This document shows positions 1-9,630 of a stretch of 64,000 nt of DNA, in pieces (position 1 is the first letter of the stretch; the number at the start of each line of letters is the position of its first letter). Below the pieces are notes generated by a model that was not told the origin of the DNA, searched no databases, and saw only the letters and a list, made by a program, of their open reading frames with translations. Where the stretch lies: positions 1 through 64,000 of the forward strand of contig OZ240205.1 of the NCBI GenBank assembly GCA_965197395.1. Direction: 5' to 3'. A program made the position numbers and the translations under genes. The DNA comes from CAZYFH01 sp965197395. GTDB lineage: Bacteria; Acidobacteriota; Vicinamibacteria; Vicinamibacterales; UBA8438.

Positions 1-997
1 CTGGTTCGAAGGGCTGCCGGGTGAAGTTGTGGCCGTCGTACACGGGCCCGGACCACGTGGCGGTGCCACCCGCATCCACGACAGCGTTGGCGGCCGCCTC
101 GATGCGGTCCGGCGGCAGCGTGGTGATGTCGCCGACGTTGTCCGCATGCAGACCCAGTTGGTCCACCACCGCAGCGGCCCCCTCGGCGGCCTTTTCCGCG
201 CTCATGTTGGCCAGCCGCGCGCCGCTCTGCACGACGGCTCGATGGAACAGTCCCTTGGCCTGATCCATGGCCATGAGCACGCTGACCTTGGCGCCGCCAC
301 CGGACTCCCCGAAAATGAGCACGTTGTCCGGATCGCCCCCGAAGGCGGCGATATTGTCTCGGACCCACTCCAGTGCCAGCACCAGATCCAGGATGCCGGC
401 ATTGCCCGAGTCGGCAAAGCGTTCGCCGAGCTCCGCCAGATACAGATGACCGAAGATGTTCAACCGGTGATTGACCGTGACCACCACCACGTCGCCGCGC
501 CGGGCCAGGCGGGTGCCGTCGTATTCGATGCTGGAGCCGGAACCCGAGGAGAAACCGCCGCCGTGCAGCCAGACCATCACCGGGCGTTTGCCGCCGTCGT
601 CCAGCGCGGGTGTCCACACGTTCAGGAACAGACAGTCCTCGCTGAGCTGCGGCGTCGGACCACGGGCCCAGGATGCGTATAGGGGGGGGCTGACGCCGAG
701 GGTCTGCCGCGCCGAGTTGCCGTACTCCAGCGCGTCGGCGACGCCGTCCCAGGGTTGCGGCGCACGCGGAGCCTGAAAACGTGTGGTTGCGGTGTCGGCG
801 CCGTAGCGCATACCCTTGAAGACTAGGATGTCGTCGTCGAGGGCGCCCCGTACCCGACCGTGTTGCGTCGCGGCGACGGGTCTCGTATTGGTCTGCGCCG
901 GGTCGGCTGCGGCAGGCGGTTCGGGGTTTCGTGGTTCGCTGCACCCCCACAGCCCGCACAGGCTCAGCGCCACCAGCAGGTGACGTGCTCGGATCAT
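1..997 (-). CDS. Type B carboxylesterase lipoprotein (3' end outside window)
   Basis: The minus-strand frame opens at an ATG (995-997) and stays open to the window edge, so about 332 of an expected 500-550 residues are present. The N-terminus is a lipoprotein signal ending in LWGC, predicting a lipid-anchored envelope protein. Type B carboxylesterase hallmarks follow in order: an EDCLFLNVW block, an oxyanion-hole HGGGF motif, and the nucleophile elbow GESGGG with Ser at about residue 232. The family hydrolyses carboxylic esters; the natural substrate cannot be told. The Glu and His of the triad would lie beyond the edge. It is transcribed away from the gene relic on its right. The family call is firm. 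Confidence 0.9.
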   Translation of the reverse strand, partial: MIRARHLLVALSLCGLWGCSEPRNPEPPAAADPAQTNTRPVAATQHGRVRGALDDDILVFKGMRYGADTATTRFQAPRAPQPWDGVADALEYGNSARQTLGVSPPLYASWARGPTPQLSEDCLFLNVWTPALDDGGKRPVMVWLHGGGFSSGSGSSIEYDGTRLARRGDVVVVTVNHRLNIFGHLYLAELGERFADSGNAGILDLVLALEWVRDNIAAFGGDPDNVLIFGESGGGAKVSVLMAMDQAKGLFHRAVVQSGARLANMSAEKAAEGAAAVVDQLGLHADNVGDITTLPPDRIEAAANAVVDAGGTATWSGPVYDGHNFTRQPFEP

Positions 998-1029
998 GGT
1001 ACTCTCGCCGCCGCCGTCTCGGCGAGACC

Positions 1030-1229
1030 GTGGAACTCAAGCCGACGGTGGCTTCGAGTCCGCGTCTCGCGTGCCTCGTGGTCGCGGGCGTGCTGTGCCT
1101 CGTCCCTGCGCTGCTCACGCCCAGGACGGGGCGACAGACGGCGAGTGGCCCACCTACGCCGGGGACCTCGGGGGCACGAAATACTCACCACTCGATGCTG
1201 ACGCTCACCCACAACACGACTTGATATGA
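1030..1229 (+). pseudogene. Relic of a PQQ-dependent dehydrogenase N-terminus
   Basis: A GTG at 1030 opens a signal-peptide-like stretch (LACLVVAGVLCLVPALL). Around 1110-1125 the useful frame shifts, and the next frame reads AHAQDGATDGEWPTYAGDLG then GTKYSPLDAD before running into unrelated sequence and a stop. The block DGEW..YAGD.GGTKYSPLD matches the mature start of the intact PQQ dehydrogenase at 7454. It is therefore the first 70 or so codons of a paralogue, frameshifted and cut off. It lies between the divergent carboxylesterase and the DUF1592 cluster. It should not make a functional product. Confidence 0.7.
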
Positions 1230-1238
1230 CGGTCATAT
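1224..1238. promoter_or_regulatory. 15-bp perfect palindrome, possible operator
   Basis: ATATGAC-G-GTCATAT is a perfect inverted repeat around one central base. It lies 125 bp upstream of the DUF1592 start, in one of the few AT-rich spots of this GC-rich region. Size and symmetry suit a dimeric repressor of the GntR or TetR type. No regulator gene is nearby, so the role is a guess. Confidence 0.4.
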
Positions 1239-1362
1239 AGTGAGATTGTAGACCACGAGTTGGTCAAGTTCAGCGGCCAGCTCTTCTAGAGGCTTTGCCA
1301 AGCGCCCCAGTTTTCGATCGGCGCTGCTGGGGGTGGATTATTGAGCCCCGAGGTTGACGACA

Positions 1363-3819
1363 ATGTTCAGGGCGACCATCGGCTGCATCGGCATCGGGTT
1401 GACTCTGGGAGCTTCGCTGCAGGCGAGTGAATGGCACGTCCGCCAGACGTCCGCAAGCCGACCACCAGTACGTCACCAGGCTTCGGGCCTCATACCGGCG
1501 GCCGTGTCGCCGCAGCGCGCTTTCCTCGATCGGTACTGTGTCACCTGCCACAACCAGCGATCGGAAACAGGGCAGGAAACCGGGCTCATGCTGGACAGGA
1601 TCGACGTGGCCGCCGCTGGCACAAGCCCACAGGTCTGGGAAAAAGTGGTGGACAGGCTTCGCAGCGGCACGATGCCGCCGGCCGGAATGCCGCGGCCGGA
1701 CAAGGCCGCTTACGACTCCATCGCCTCATGGCTGGAGGCGGCGCTCGACCGCGCGGCTGTGGCCAACCCCAATCCCGGCAGGAAGGCGGCAGTCCATCGC
1801 CTCAACCGGGCCGAATACAGCAACGCGATCCGCGATCTGTTGGGGATTGACGTTGATGCCGGATGGCTGCCCCCGGACGATTCGGGCTACGGCTTTGACA
1901 ACATTGCGGAGGTGCTCTCGGTCTCTCCGGCGCTGCTGGAACGCTACATGTTGGCCGCCGGCAAGATCAGTCGCCTCGCGATCGGAGATGCTTCCATCCG
2001 TCCGGTTAGCCAGACGTACACGGTTCCCCTGGGGGTCTTGCAGAGCGACCGCATGAGCGAGCAGCTCCCGTTCGGGTCGCGGGGCGGCATTGCCGTCCGC
2101 CATTATTTCCCGGCCGACGGCGAGTACGTTTTCAGAATCAAGATGCAAAGGACCCATACCAACCAGATCCGCGGTCTCGACGAACCGAATCAGGTCGAGG
2201 TCCGCCTGGATCGCAAGAGGATCAAGGTATTCACGATTGGTGGTGAGGGGCCGCTTGCCCCGTGGACGCTTCTGCGGCCCGGTTCGCACTACGAGCAGAC
2301 GGCGGATGCCGGCTTGGAAGTCCGCGCTCCCGTGAAGGCGGGTACCAGACAGCTGGGGGTCTCGTTCCTCAAGACAAGCTCCGCGCCAGAAGGGGTGCTG
2401 GAGCCGCGGCTGGGTGTTTACAGCTACCCATATTATTCCCATCGGGAAGGTGAGATGGGCGTTGACAGCGTCCAAATCAGTGGGCCCTATGGCGTCACGG
2501 CGTCAGGGGAAACGCCCGGCCGCCGCCAGATTTTCGTGTGCTACCCGAACAGTGGCGAGAACGAAGAGTCCTGCGCCACAAAGATTCTCTCCACGCTTGC
2601 CAGGCGAGCGTATCGCCGGCCCGTGACGGATCACGACGTCCGGACGCTGCTCAGCATTTACACGGTTGGCCGAGGCAAGGGAAGCTTCGAATCGGGAATC
2701 GAGCTCGCCCTTCGAGCCATACTGGTTGACCCGGATTTTCTGTACCGCGTCGAACGCGATCCGGTGAACGTGGCACCAGCGACTCCGTATCGTCTGAGCG
2801 GGGTCGAACTCGCCTCCCGGTTGTCGTTTTTCCTTTGGAGCAGTATCCCTGACGACGAGCTCCTCGACCTTGCCGCTCGAGGACAGCTCGAAGATTCGAC
2901 GGTCTTGGAACAACAGGTGCGCCGCATGCTGCGGGATGCCCGCTCGAAGGCGCTGGGGGACAACTTCGTCGGACAGTGGCTGTGGCTGCGCAACATTCGT
3001 GGACACACGCCGAACCCGGACTTGTTTCCCGACTTCGACGGTAATCTGCGTGAAGCCTTTCAGCGTGAGACAGAGCTGTTCATAGAGAGTCAGCTGCGCG
3101 AGGATCGTAGCCTCGTTGACTTGTTGGCGGCGAACTACTCGTGGGTCAACGAGCGGCTGGCCCGGCACTACGGGATACCGAATGTATACGGGAGCCACTT
3201 TCGGCGCGTGACCTTCAGCGATAACACGCGTGGCGGCCTGTTAGGGCAGGGCAGTCTCCTGACGGTGACGTCATATACTCACCGGACCTCCCCAACGGTG
3301 CGCGGTAAATGGGTGCTCGAAAACCTCCTAGGCGCGCCACCGCCACCGCCGCCCCCGAACGTGCCCGCTCTGGAGGAAAACAGCGGTGAGGGTGGTACGT
3401 CGCTCTCGGTACGCGAGCGTACGGAACAACATCGGACAAATCCCGTGTGTGCGAGTTGCCATGCGGCGATGGACCCGCTGGGCTTCGCCTTGGAAAACTA
3501 CGACGCCATCGGCCGGTGGCGCAGCACCGACGGGGGGAACAACCCGATCGATGCGTCAGGGGTCCTGCCGGACGGCACCACGTTTCAGGGTCCGGCTGGC
3601 CTCCGGACGACGTTGCTGAACCGTCGCGAAGAACTGGTTGCGACGATCACTCGAAAGCTGCTCACCTATGCTCTCGGTCGAGGGCTCGAGTACTACGATG
3701 CGCCAGCCGTCCGCAAGATCGCACGCGAGGCCGCGTCCAGTGATTACCGCTGGTCGGCAGTTATTCTCGGTATCGTCAAGAGCACGCCTTTTCAGATGAG
3801 GAGCTCATCAGAATCATGA
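1363..3819 (+). CDS. DUF1592/DUF1588-type exported haem protein (PSD1-like), copy A
   Basis: An 818-residue exported protein of the planctomycete-type cytochrome c domain family. I chose ATG 1363 over an upstream TTG because the signal peptide starts there. Domains in order: haem motif CVTCH (residues 59-63); DUF1587 (HRLNRAEYSNAIRDLLGID); DUF1595 (LARRAYRRPVTD); DUF1592 (ELASRLSFFLWSSIPDDEL); DUF1588, with a second haem motif CASCH at 696-700; and C-terminal DUF1585 (KLLTYALGRGLEYYD). Two c-type haems are expected, so the protein probably carries electrons in the periplasm. The biochemical role of the family is not established. Its stop overlaps the next start by 4 bp, showing translational coupling to the DUF1552 gene, its usual partner. 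Confidence 0.92.
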   Translation: MFRATIGCIGIGLTLGASLQASEWHVRQTSASRPPVRHQASGLIPAAVSPQRAFLDRYCVTCHNQRSETGQETGLMLDRIDVAAAGTSPQVWEKVVDRLRSGTMPPAGMPRPDKAAYDSIASWLEAALDRAAVANPNPGRKAAVHRLNRAEYSNAIRDLLGIDVDAGWLPPDDSGYGFDNIAEVLSVSPALLERYMLAAGKISRLAIGDASIRPVSQTYTVPLGVLQSDRMSEQLPFGSRGGIAVRHYFPADGEYVFRIKMQRTHTNQIRGLDEPNQVEVRLDRKRIKVFTIGGEGPLAPWTLLRPGSHYEQTADAGLEVRAPVKAGTRQLGVSFLKTSSAPEGVLEPRLGVYSYPYYSHREGEMGVDSVQISGPYGVTASGETPGRRQIFVCYPNSGENEESCATKILSTLARRAYRRPVTDHDVRTLLSIYTVGRGKGSFESGIELALRAILVDPDFLYRVERDPVNVAPATPYRLSGVELASRLSFFLWSSIPDDELLDLAARGQLEDSTVLEQQVRRMLRDARSKALGDNFVGQWLWLRNIRGHTPNPDLFPDFDGNLREAFQRETELFIESQLREDRSLVDLLAANYSWVNERLARHYGIPNVYGSHFRRVTFSDNTRGGLLGQGSLLTVTSYTHRTSPTVRGKWVLENLLGAPPPPPPPNVPALEENSGEGGTSLSVRERTEQHRTNPVCASCHAAMDPLGFALENYDAIGRWRSTDGGNNPIDASGVLPDGTTFQGPAGLRTTLLNRREELVATITRKLLTYALGRGLEYYDAPAVRKIAREAASSDYRWSAVILGIVKSTPFQMRSSSES

Positions 3820-5174
3820 TCGTCACCCAAAAGCACCTACCTCGTCGCACGTTTCTTCGCGGCATTGGCGCGAGCTTGGCGTTGCCCTTGCTGGACGGGA
3901 TGGTCCCGGCCTTTGCCGCCCTTCGCAACAGTCCGGCGAGACCGGTCTGCCGCCTGGGCGTGGTGTACGTGCCGAACGGGATCTTGATAGACGCCTGGGA
4001 TCCTGGCCCCGAGGGCGCCGCGTTCGAGCTCAAGCAGACTCTAGAGGCGCTGGCCCCCTTTCGGGATCGCACGCTTGTGCTGAGCGGGCTCTGCAATAAG
4101 GAAGCAGACCCCCGGCAGGGCGAAGGCGCCGGAGATCACGCGCGCGCGTCCGGTGCCTTCCTATCGGGCGCTCACCCGAAGAGGACGGAGGGTGCCGAAC
4201 CTCCTCAGGCGGGCGTGACGATGGACCAAATCGCGGCACGGGCGCTAGGTGAGCATACCCAACTGGCGTCGCTCGAACTCGCGCTGGAGCCCAAGGATGT
4301 CGTGGGCGCCTGCGACCCCGGCTATAGCTGCGCATACGCCAACACGATCTCGTGGCGGACTCCCACAACGCCGCTACCGATGGAGAACGACCCGCGCGCG
4401 GTCTTCGAACGCCTCTTTGGCGGTACCGACAGCACGGACGTGGCGGCGCGGCTGGCCCGCATTGCGGAGGACCGAAGTGTCCTCGATGTGGTGACCCAGA
4501 AGGTGGCTCACCTCAAGAGGACGCTCGGACCCCACGACCGAACCAAGATCGACGCGTATCTGGAAGCGATTCGCGATGTGGAGCGGCGCACGCAAAAAGC
4601 CGAGGAACAGAGCGCTAGGGAGTTGCCGGCGGTCGAGCGGCCAGGGGGCATTCCGCCCACGTTTACCGAGCACGCGAAGCTGATGTTCGACCTGCAGCTC
4701 CTCGCGTATCAGGCGGACCTGACCCGCATCATCACCTTCATGGTCGGCCACGAGACCGGCGCTCGGTCCTACCCCGAGATCGGGGTCGTCGAGCCGCATC
4801 ACCCGCTGTCGCACCACGGCCGAAATCCGGACAAAATGCAGAAGCTCGCCAAGGTCGACGCCTATCACGTCAAGACACTCGCCTACTACCTGGAGAAACT
4901 TGCAGCGACGCCCGATGGCGACGGCTCGCTGCTGGATCATGTGATGATCCTGTATGGCTGCGGTATGAGCGACGGCAGTCGGCATGACCACCACAACCTC
5001 CCCCTTCTATTGGCTGGTGGAGGCGCAGGCAGCCTCAAGGCAGGGCGTCACATCCGATATCCACATGAAACGCCGGTAACGAATCTGTACTTGACCCTGC
5101 TGGATAAACTGGGAGTTCCCACGGAGGCCATGGGCGACAGTACCGGCAAGGTGGAACATCTTTCCGGTGTCTGA
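3816..5174 (+). CDS. DUF1552 protein with Tat signal, copy A
   Basis: A 452-residue DUF1552 protein starting inside the stop codon of the DUF1592 gene (ATGA overlap). The N-terminus has a twin-arginine motif (PRRTFLRG, residues 9-16) and a hydrophobic stretch to MVPAFA, so it should be exported folded, which often means a cofactor-containing protein. The family is related to the alkaline-phosphatase-like DUF1501 proteins and nearly always accompanies DUF1592. Histidine-rich motifs (EPHHPLSHHGR; SDGSRHDHHN) could bind metal. No activity has been assigned to the family. The pairing suggests a complex with the haem protein. Confidence 0.9.
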   Translation: MIVTQKHLPRRTFLRGIGASLALPLLDGMVPAFAALRNSPARPVCRLGVVYVPNGILIDAWDPGPEGAAFELKQTLEALAPFRDRTLVLSGLCNKEADPRQGEGAGDHARASGAFLSGAHPKRTEGAEPPQAGVTMDQIAARALGEHTQLASLELALEPKDVVGACDPGYSCAYANTISWRTPTTPLPMENDPRAVFERLFGGTDSTDVAARLARIAEDRSVLDVVTQKVAHLKRTLGPHDRTKIDAYLEAIRDVERRTQKAEEQSARELPAVERPGGIPPTFTEHAKLMFDLQLLAYQADLTRIITFMVGHETGARSYPEIGVVEPHHPLSHHGRNPDKMQKLAKVDAYHVKTLAYYLEKLAATPDGDGSLLDHVMILYGCGMSDGSRHDHHNLPLLLAGGGAGSLKAGRHIRYPHETPVTNLYLTLLDKLGVPTEAMGDSTGKVEHLSGV

Positions 5175-5268
5175 TCGCCTCTACCGTTGGTCTAAGTCCG
5201 CGACCGCGTGGGCGTAGCGGAGGGACCTTTCATCGAACTGCGGCGAGAGGAGCGAGGGAGACGTGCGG

Positions 5269-6732
5269 ATGCGCATCATTAGTACAGGGCTGCGTGGTTG
5301 GTGGCTGGCGCCGATCTTGGGGGTCGCGAGCGTTGCTGCAGCGGGCGACGACCTCAGGCTCGTGGAGGCGGTCGAGACGCGGAACGGGGAGGCAGTGCGT
5401 GCCCTGCTGAAACAGCAGGTCGACGTGAACACGCCTCAGCCCGATGGCGCGACGGCGCTTCACTGGGCGGCGCACTGGGATGATCTGGAAACGGCGGATC
5501 TCCTGCTCCGCGCGGGCGCCAACGTGAACGCCGCGAACGACTGGGGCGTCCGTCCGCTATCGCTCGCCTGCTCCAACGCGAACGCGGCCATGGTCGAGAG
5601 GCTGCTGGCGGCCGGGGCTGCTCCGAATGCCCCGCTCTTGACCGGCGAGACTGCGCTCATGACGGCGGCCCGCTCGGGGAATCCGGGGGTGGTGAGAGCG
5701 CTGTTGGCCCACGGCGCAAACGTCAACGCGAGAGAAACCGAGGGGCAGACCGCGCTGATGTGGGCGGTGGAGAACCGACATCCGGACGTTGCGCGGACGC
5801 TGCTCGAGCACGGGGCAGACGTCCACGCCCGTTCGACGGGTGGGTTCACGCCGCTGCTCTTTGCGGCCCGGCAGGGCGATCTGGCCTCTGCCCAAGTCCT
5901 GTTGGCCGCGGGAGCGAACCCGAATGAGACCGCGACGGCGTCTCAACCGCGTGTGCCTGGGGGCAGACCAGCGACAGCGGATGGCAGCAGCCCTCCGCTC
6001 GTGGTGGCGAGCGCCAGCGTCGAGGCAATCACGATCAGCGGCTTCAAAGTTGTGCCGCGTCCCAGCGGACACGAGGCGGTCGCGTTGTTCCTGCTGGAGA
6101 ACGGCGCCGACCCGAACATGGCCGACAGCAGAGGATTGACAGCCTTGCATGCCGCGGTCGAAACAGGCAGGCTGCAATTGGTGAAAGCGCTCCTGGCGCG
6201 CGGAGCAAACCCGAATGCTCGACTTGTGAAAGAGCCGCCTCATGGTCGCGGCGAAATCCTCTCCCGCGATGGGGACGTCGGCGCAACGCCGTTCTGGCTC
6301 GCCGCCAGAGCCGCCGAGGTCGACATCATGCAAGCGTTGGCGGCCGGCGGCGCCGATCCGAACCTCGGGGCGGCGGATAACACCACGCCGCTGATGGCGG
6401 CGACGGGACTCAGTCAGAACATTGCCGCGCGCGTGCGCACCATTAGCGAGAGCCAGTTTCTGGAAGCCGTCAAAGTGGCGGTGGAACTGGGCGCCGACGT
6501 CAATGCAGCCAACGACCGCGGGAAAACTGCCCTGCACGGGGCCGCTGGCGTGGGAGAGAGCACAATCATTCAGTTCCTGGCGGACAAGGGCGGCAACGTC
6601 GACGCAGAGGACGAAGAGGGCCAGACGCCGTTGACTGTCGCGGAGCGCGGAGGCAGCTACCAGGAATCGCGCAAGAAGGGCGCAGATCTGCTCCGCACGT
6701 TGAGCGGGGACGCCGGCTCGGCGGCGCGTTGA
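5269..6732 (+). CDS. Exported ankyrin-repeat protein, copy A
   Basis: About 487 residues from the ATG at 5269; a GTG at 5263 is an alternative, and both follow a GAGGGAG ribosome site. A signal peptide (GWWLAPILGVASVAAAG) is followed by roughly eight to ten ankyrin repeats of the form DGATALHWAAHWDDLETADL. A proline-rich break around residues 220-250 splits them into two stacks. Ankyrin stacks bind proteins, and the signal places this one in the periplasm or beyond. It lies about 95 bp after the DUF1552 gene in the same direction, and the second DUF1592/DUF1552 set has the same arrangement. It is probably a scaffold for that complex. Confidence 0.9.
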   Translation: MRIISTGLRGWWLAPILGVASVAAAGDDLRLVEAVETRNGEAVRALLKQQVDVNTPQPDGATALHWAAHWDDLETADLLLRAGANVNAANDWGVRPLSLACSNANAAMVERLLAAGAAPNAPLLTGETALMTAARSGNPGVVRALLAHGANVNARETEGQTALMWAVENRHPDVARTLLEHGADVHARSTGGFTPLLFAARQGDLASAQVLLAAGANPNETATASQPRVPGGRPATADGSSPPLVVASASVEAITISGFKVVPRPSGHEAVALFLLENGADPNMADSRGLTALHAAVETGRLQLVKALLARGANPNARLVKEPPHGRGEILSRDGDVGATPFWLAARAAEVDIMQALAAGGADPNLGAADNTTPLMAATGLSQNIAARVRTISESQFLEAVKVAVELGADVNAANDRGKTALHGAAGVGESTIIQFLADKGGNVDAEDEEGQTPLTVAERGGSYQESRKKGADLLRTLSGDAGSAAR

Positions 6733-6753
6733 GCGGAGCGAGGAGAATCGCGA

Positions 6754-7350
6754 ATGTCCACACAGACGCGGGTCGATCGACCGACGAAGGGGCTCGGACG
6801 CCGAGCCATGCTCGAACGCTCGGCAGCTGGCAGCGCGGCGCTAGCCGCCGGGCTCCTTGGCTTCGGCGGTGCCACCCAGGCAGGTGCCGCGCAGCTACCG
6901 ACAGGTCTCCAGCAGGCGCTGACGACTGGGCGGATGCGCCGGGTGGTGTCGGCCCGCGACAGCCAGGGGAAGTCGTTCATTGCGAGCGACGCGGAGGTTG
7001 GCATTAACGAGCTCTGGAGGACAAGCGGGGACCAGCTGCTCGGCGCGGGTCCGGCCGGGGAGCCGGCACCGGCCTTCCGCGCCACCGGGGCCAGTTCCTT
7101 CTACATCGCGACAATGGAAAAGTCGCCTGACCCGATGCCAACGCTCCAGAATCGGATCGGATTCCACCAGACACGGGGTGTAGGCTACGTCCTCGTGCTG
7201 GCCGGCGAGCTCGTCTACATGGTCGACCGCGAGGAGGTTCGGCTGAAGGCGGGTGACTTCGTCGTCGAACGTGGCACACAACATTCTTGGAGAAACGAGG
7301 GTGACACCCCGGTCACGATGCTGGTGACGATCGTGAGCGCGGAGGCGTGA
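6754..7350 (+). CDS. Tat-exported cupin protein
   Basis: 198 residues from an ATG with a GAGGAG site 11 bp upstream. A twin-arginine signal (LGRRAMLERSAAGSAALAAG) is followed by a single cupin barrel. The C-terminal half carries the GELVYMVDREEVRLKAGDFV strand pair and a HSWRNEG metal-motif region, as in small ligand-binding or dioxygenase-like cupins. It starts 21 bp after the ankyrin gene and looks like the fourth gene of the cluster. The substrate is unknown. A second exported cupin, with a normal signal, is at 23.5 kb. Confidence 0.85.
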   Translation: MSTQTRVDRPTKGLGRRAMLERSAAGSAALAAGLLGFGGATQAGAAQLPTGLQQALTTGRMRRVVSARDSQGKSFIASDAEVGINELWRTSGDQLLGAGPAGEPAPAFRATGASSFYIATMEKSPDPMPTLQNRIGFHQTRGVGYVLVLAGELVYMVDREEVRLKAGDFVVERGTQHSWRNEGDTPVTMLVTIVSAEA

Positions 7351-7453
7351 GTCTCGCGGCCCGTGAGACGATAGACGATGTTGGACGGGTCCTTGGTTAA
7401 CGGAAGATCCGGGCCACATCCTTGATCGATCCGTAGCTGCGGGGAGACGCGCG

Positions 7454-9553
7454 ATGAGCCGACGAATCACTGGTGGTCTCGTTTGGATGGTCGGCTGCGG
7501 TCTCCTCCTGGTCGGCCTGACGCCGGCTGCGGCGCAGCACGGGGCGTCCGACGGTGAGTGGCGGAGCTACGGCGGGGACGTCGGCGGCACGAAGTACTCG
7601 CCACTCGATCAGATCACGCGGGACAATTTCGAGCAACTCGAGGTTGCCTGGCGCTGGTCGACGGTCGATGACTTCCTCAGTATGACCATGCCGGACGGCG
7701 GTGAGTGGTGGGCCGACTACGACACAATCATCGGTCAGCTCACGGCCGACACCCCGAACCTGTACCGACGGAACAACACGCCCAACCGATCCAACCTGCA
7801 GGCGACACCGCTGATGGTGGGCGAGACGCTCTACTTCAATACGCCGCTCTCCCAAGGCGTGGCGCTCGACGCGACGACCGGGGAGACGCGCTGGATCTTC
7901 AACCCCAAGAGCTACGAGGAAGGCACCACCTCGATGACCGTAACCTGGCGAGAGCGCGGGGTCGCCTACTGGACCGACGGCGCCGGGGACGAACGGATCT
8001 TCTGGGGGACCGGGAACGGTCGTCTGGTCTGCGTCCACGCCCGGACCGGGCGGCCGTGTGAGCACTTCGGCCAGAACGGGTTCATCGACGCGATGACCGG
8101 TCTCCCGCGCGCGGTTCGGGAGGAGCGCGACTACCTGAACGCGATGCTCTTCTCGATCCAGTCGCCACCGATCGTCGTGCGCGACACGGTTATTCACGGC
8201 TCGTCGATTGCCGACCGGCGGATCACGATGGAGGCGGTCCCGGGATGGGTGCGCGCCTGGGACGTCCGGACCGGCGAGCACAAGTGGGATTTTCACACCG
8301 TGCCGGCCAGCGGCGACGAGTACGGGGCCGACACCTGGCTCGACGAATCATGGCGGTATTCGGGCAACGCCAACGTGTGGACGATGCTCAGCGGCGACGA
8401 CGAGCTCGGCTACGTGTATCTGCCGACTGGGACCGCGACCAACGACTACTACGGGGGCCATCGGCTCGGGGACAACCTGTTCGCCGAGAGCCTGGTCGCG
8501 GTCGATATCGAGACCGGCCAGCGGGTCTGGCACTTCCAGGCCGTGCACCATGGGCTGTGGGACTACGATTTCCCGGCCGCGCCGAACCTGATCGACCTCA
8601 CCGTCGACGGGCGGCGGGTGAAGGCGATCGCGCAGGTGAGCAAGCAGGGCTTCGTCTACACGTTCGATCGGGTCACGGGCGAACCGATATGGCCGATCGA
8701 GGAGCGGTCGGTGCCGACCGAGCCGACGATCCCGGGAGATGTCCCGGCGCCCACGCAACCGTTTCCGACCAAGCCGCCGGCGTTCGAGTATCAGGGGGTG
8801 ACGATCGACGACCTGGTCGACTTCACGCCGGAGATCCGCGAGATGGCGCTCGAGGCGGTCAAGGACTTCCGGATGGGCGAGCTGTTCACGCCGCCGACTC
8901 TGGCGGAGGACGGTGGCACACGTGGGACATTGTTCCGCCCGACCGGCGGCGGTGCCGCCAGCTGGACAGGGGCGGCGGTCGATCCCGAGACAGGCTTCCT
9001 GTACGTCCCCTCGAACAACAACGCCGGCGTGATTCAGTACTACACGCCGGACCCGGCGATCGGAGGCAACCTGCGCTATACCCATGGCGCGCCGGAGGCG
9101 GACCGGTTGGCGGCGGCCGGGCGACGGTCCCGCGGTGGCGGCCCGGTGATGCCCCGGGGCCTGCCGCTGCTCAAGCCGCCCTACTCGCGGATGACGGCGA
9201 TCGACATGAACCGCGGCGAGCACGCCTGGATGCAGCCGCTGGGGAACGGGGATCGCATCCGCAATCACACGATGCTTCGGGATCTCGACCTCCCGCCACT
9301 GGGGGGCGATGGCCGAGGCGGACCGCTGTTGACCAAGACCTTGCTGATCAGCGCGCTGTCGGCCGGCGGCAGCGCCGATGGCCCGCGGCTCGTGGCCCGC
9401 GACAAGGCGACGGGCGAAGAGTTGGGCTCGGTCGATCTGCCGAGCGGCGCGATCGGAACGCCGATGACATATATGGTGGGCGGCACGCAGTACATCGCGC
9501 TGACGATCGGCGGGCGGCCGCCCGGCCTGATCGCGTTTGCTCTGCCCGAGTAG
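7454..9553 (+). CDS. PQQ-dependent dehydrogenase (glucose/alcohol type)
   Basis: 699 residues with a signal peptide (VGCGLLLVGLTPAAAQ) and an eight-bladed quinoprotein propeller. Visible hallmarks are GGTKYSPLDQI at the mature start, repeated ALDATTGETRW-type tryptophan-docking blades, and the HHGLWDYDFPAAPNL block typical of membrane-type quinoprotein dehydrogenases. The enzyme would oxidise an alcohol or sugar in the periplasm and pass electrons to a cytochrome or quinone. There is no CxxCH, so electrons must leave through a partner; the DUF1592 haem protein upstream is a candidate. A GGGGAG ribosome site precedes the ATG. The relic at 1.0-1.2 kb is a truncated paralogue. Confidence 0.9.
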   Translation: MSRRITGGLVWMVGCGLLLVGLTPAAAQHGASDGEWRSYGGDVGGTKYSPLDQITRDNFEQLEVAWRWSTVDDFLSMTMPDGGEWWADYDTIIGQLTADTPNLYRRNNTPNRSNLQATPLMVGETLYFNTPLSQGVALDATTGETRWIFNPKSYEEGTTSMTVTWRERGVAYWTDGAGDERIFWGTGNGRLVCVHARTGRPCEHFGQNGFIDAMTGLPRAVREERDYLNAMLFSIQSPPIVVRDTVIHGSSIADRRITMEAVPGWVRAWDVRTGEHKWDFHTVPASGDEYGADTWLDESWRYSGNANVWTMLSGDDELGYVYLPTGTATNDYYGGHRLGDNLFAESLVAVDIETGQRVWHFQAVHHGLWDYDFPAAPNLIDLTVDGRRVKAIAQVSKQGFVYTFDRVTGEPIWPIEERSVPTEPTIPGDVPAPTQPFPTKPPAFEYQGVTIDDLVDFTPEIREMALEAVKDFRMGELFTPPTLAEDGGTRGTLFRPTGGGAASWTGAAVDPETGFLYVPSNNNAGVIQYYTPDPAIGGNLRYTHGAPEADRLAAAGRRSRGGGPVMPRGLPLLKPPYSRMTAIDMNRGEHAWMQPLGNGDRIRNHTMLRDLDLPPLGGDGRGGPLLTKTLLISALSAGGSADGPRLVARDKATGEELGSVDLPSGAIGTPMTYMVGGTQYIALTIGGRPPGLIAFALPE

Positions 9554-9630
9554 TGTGATCCGAAGGAGAAAGGGCGCGAAGAACAACCAGAGCGGGGTCG
9601 GCCCGCGGCGGCGCACGTCCGGCGAATCCC

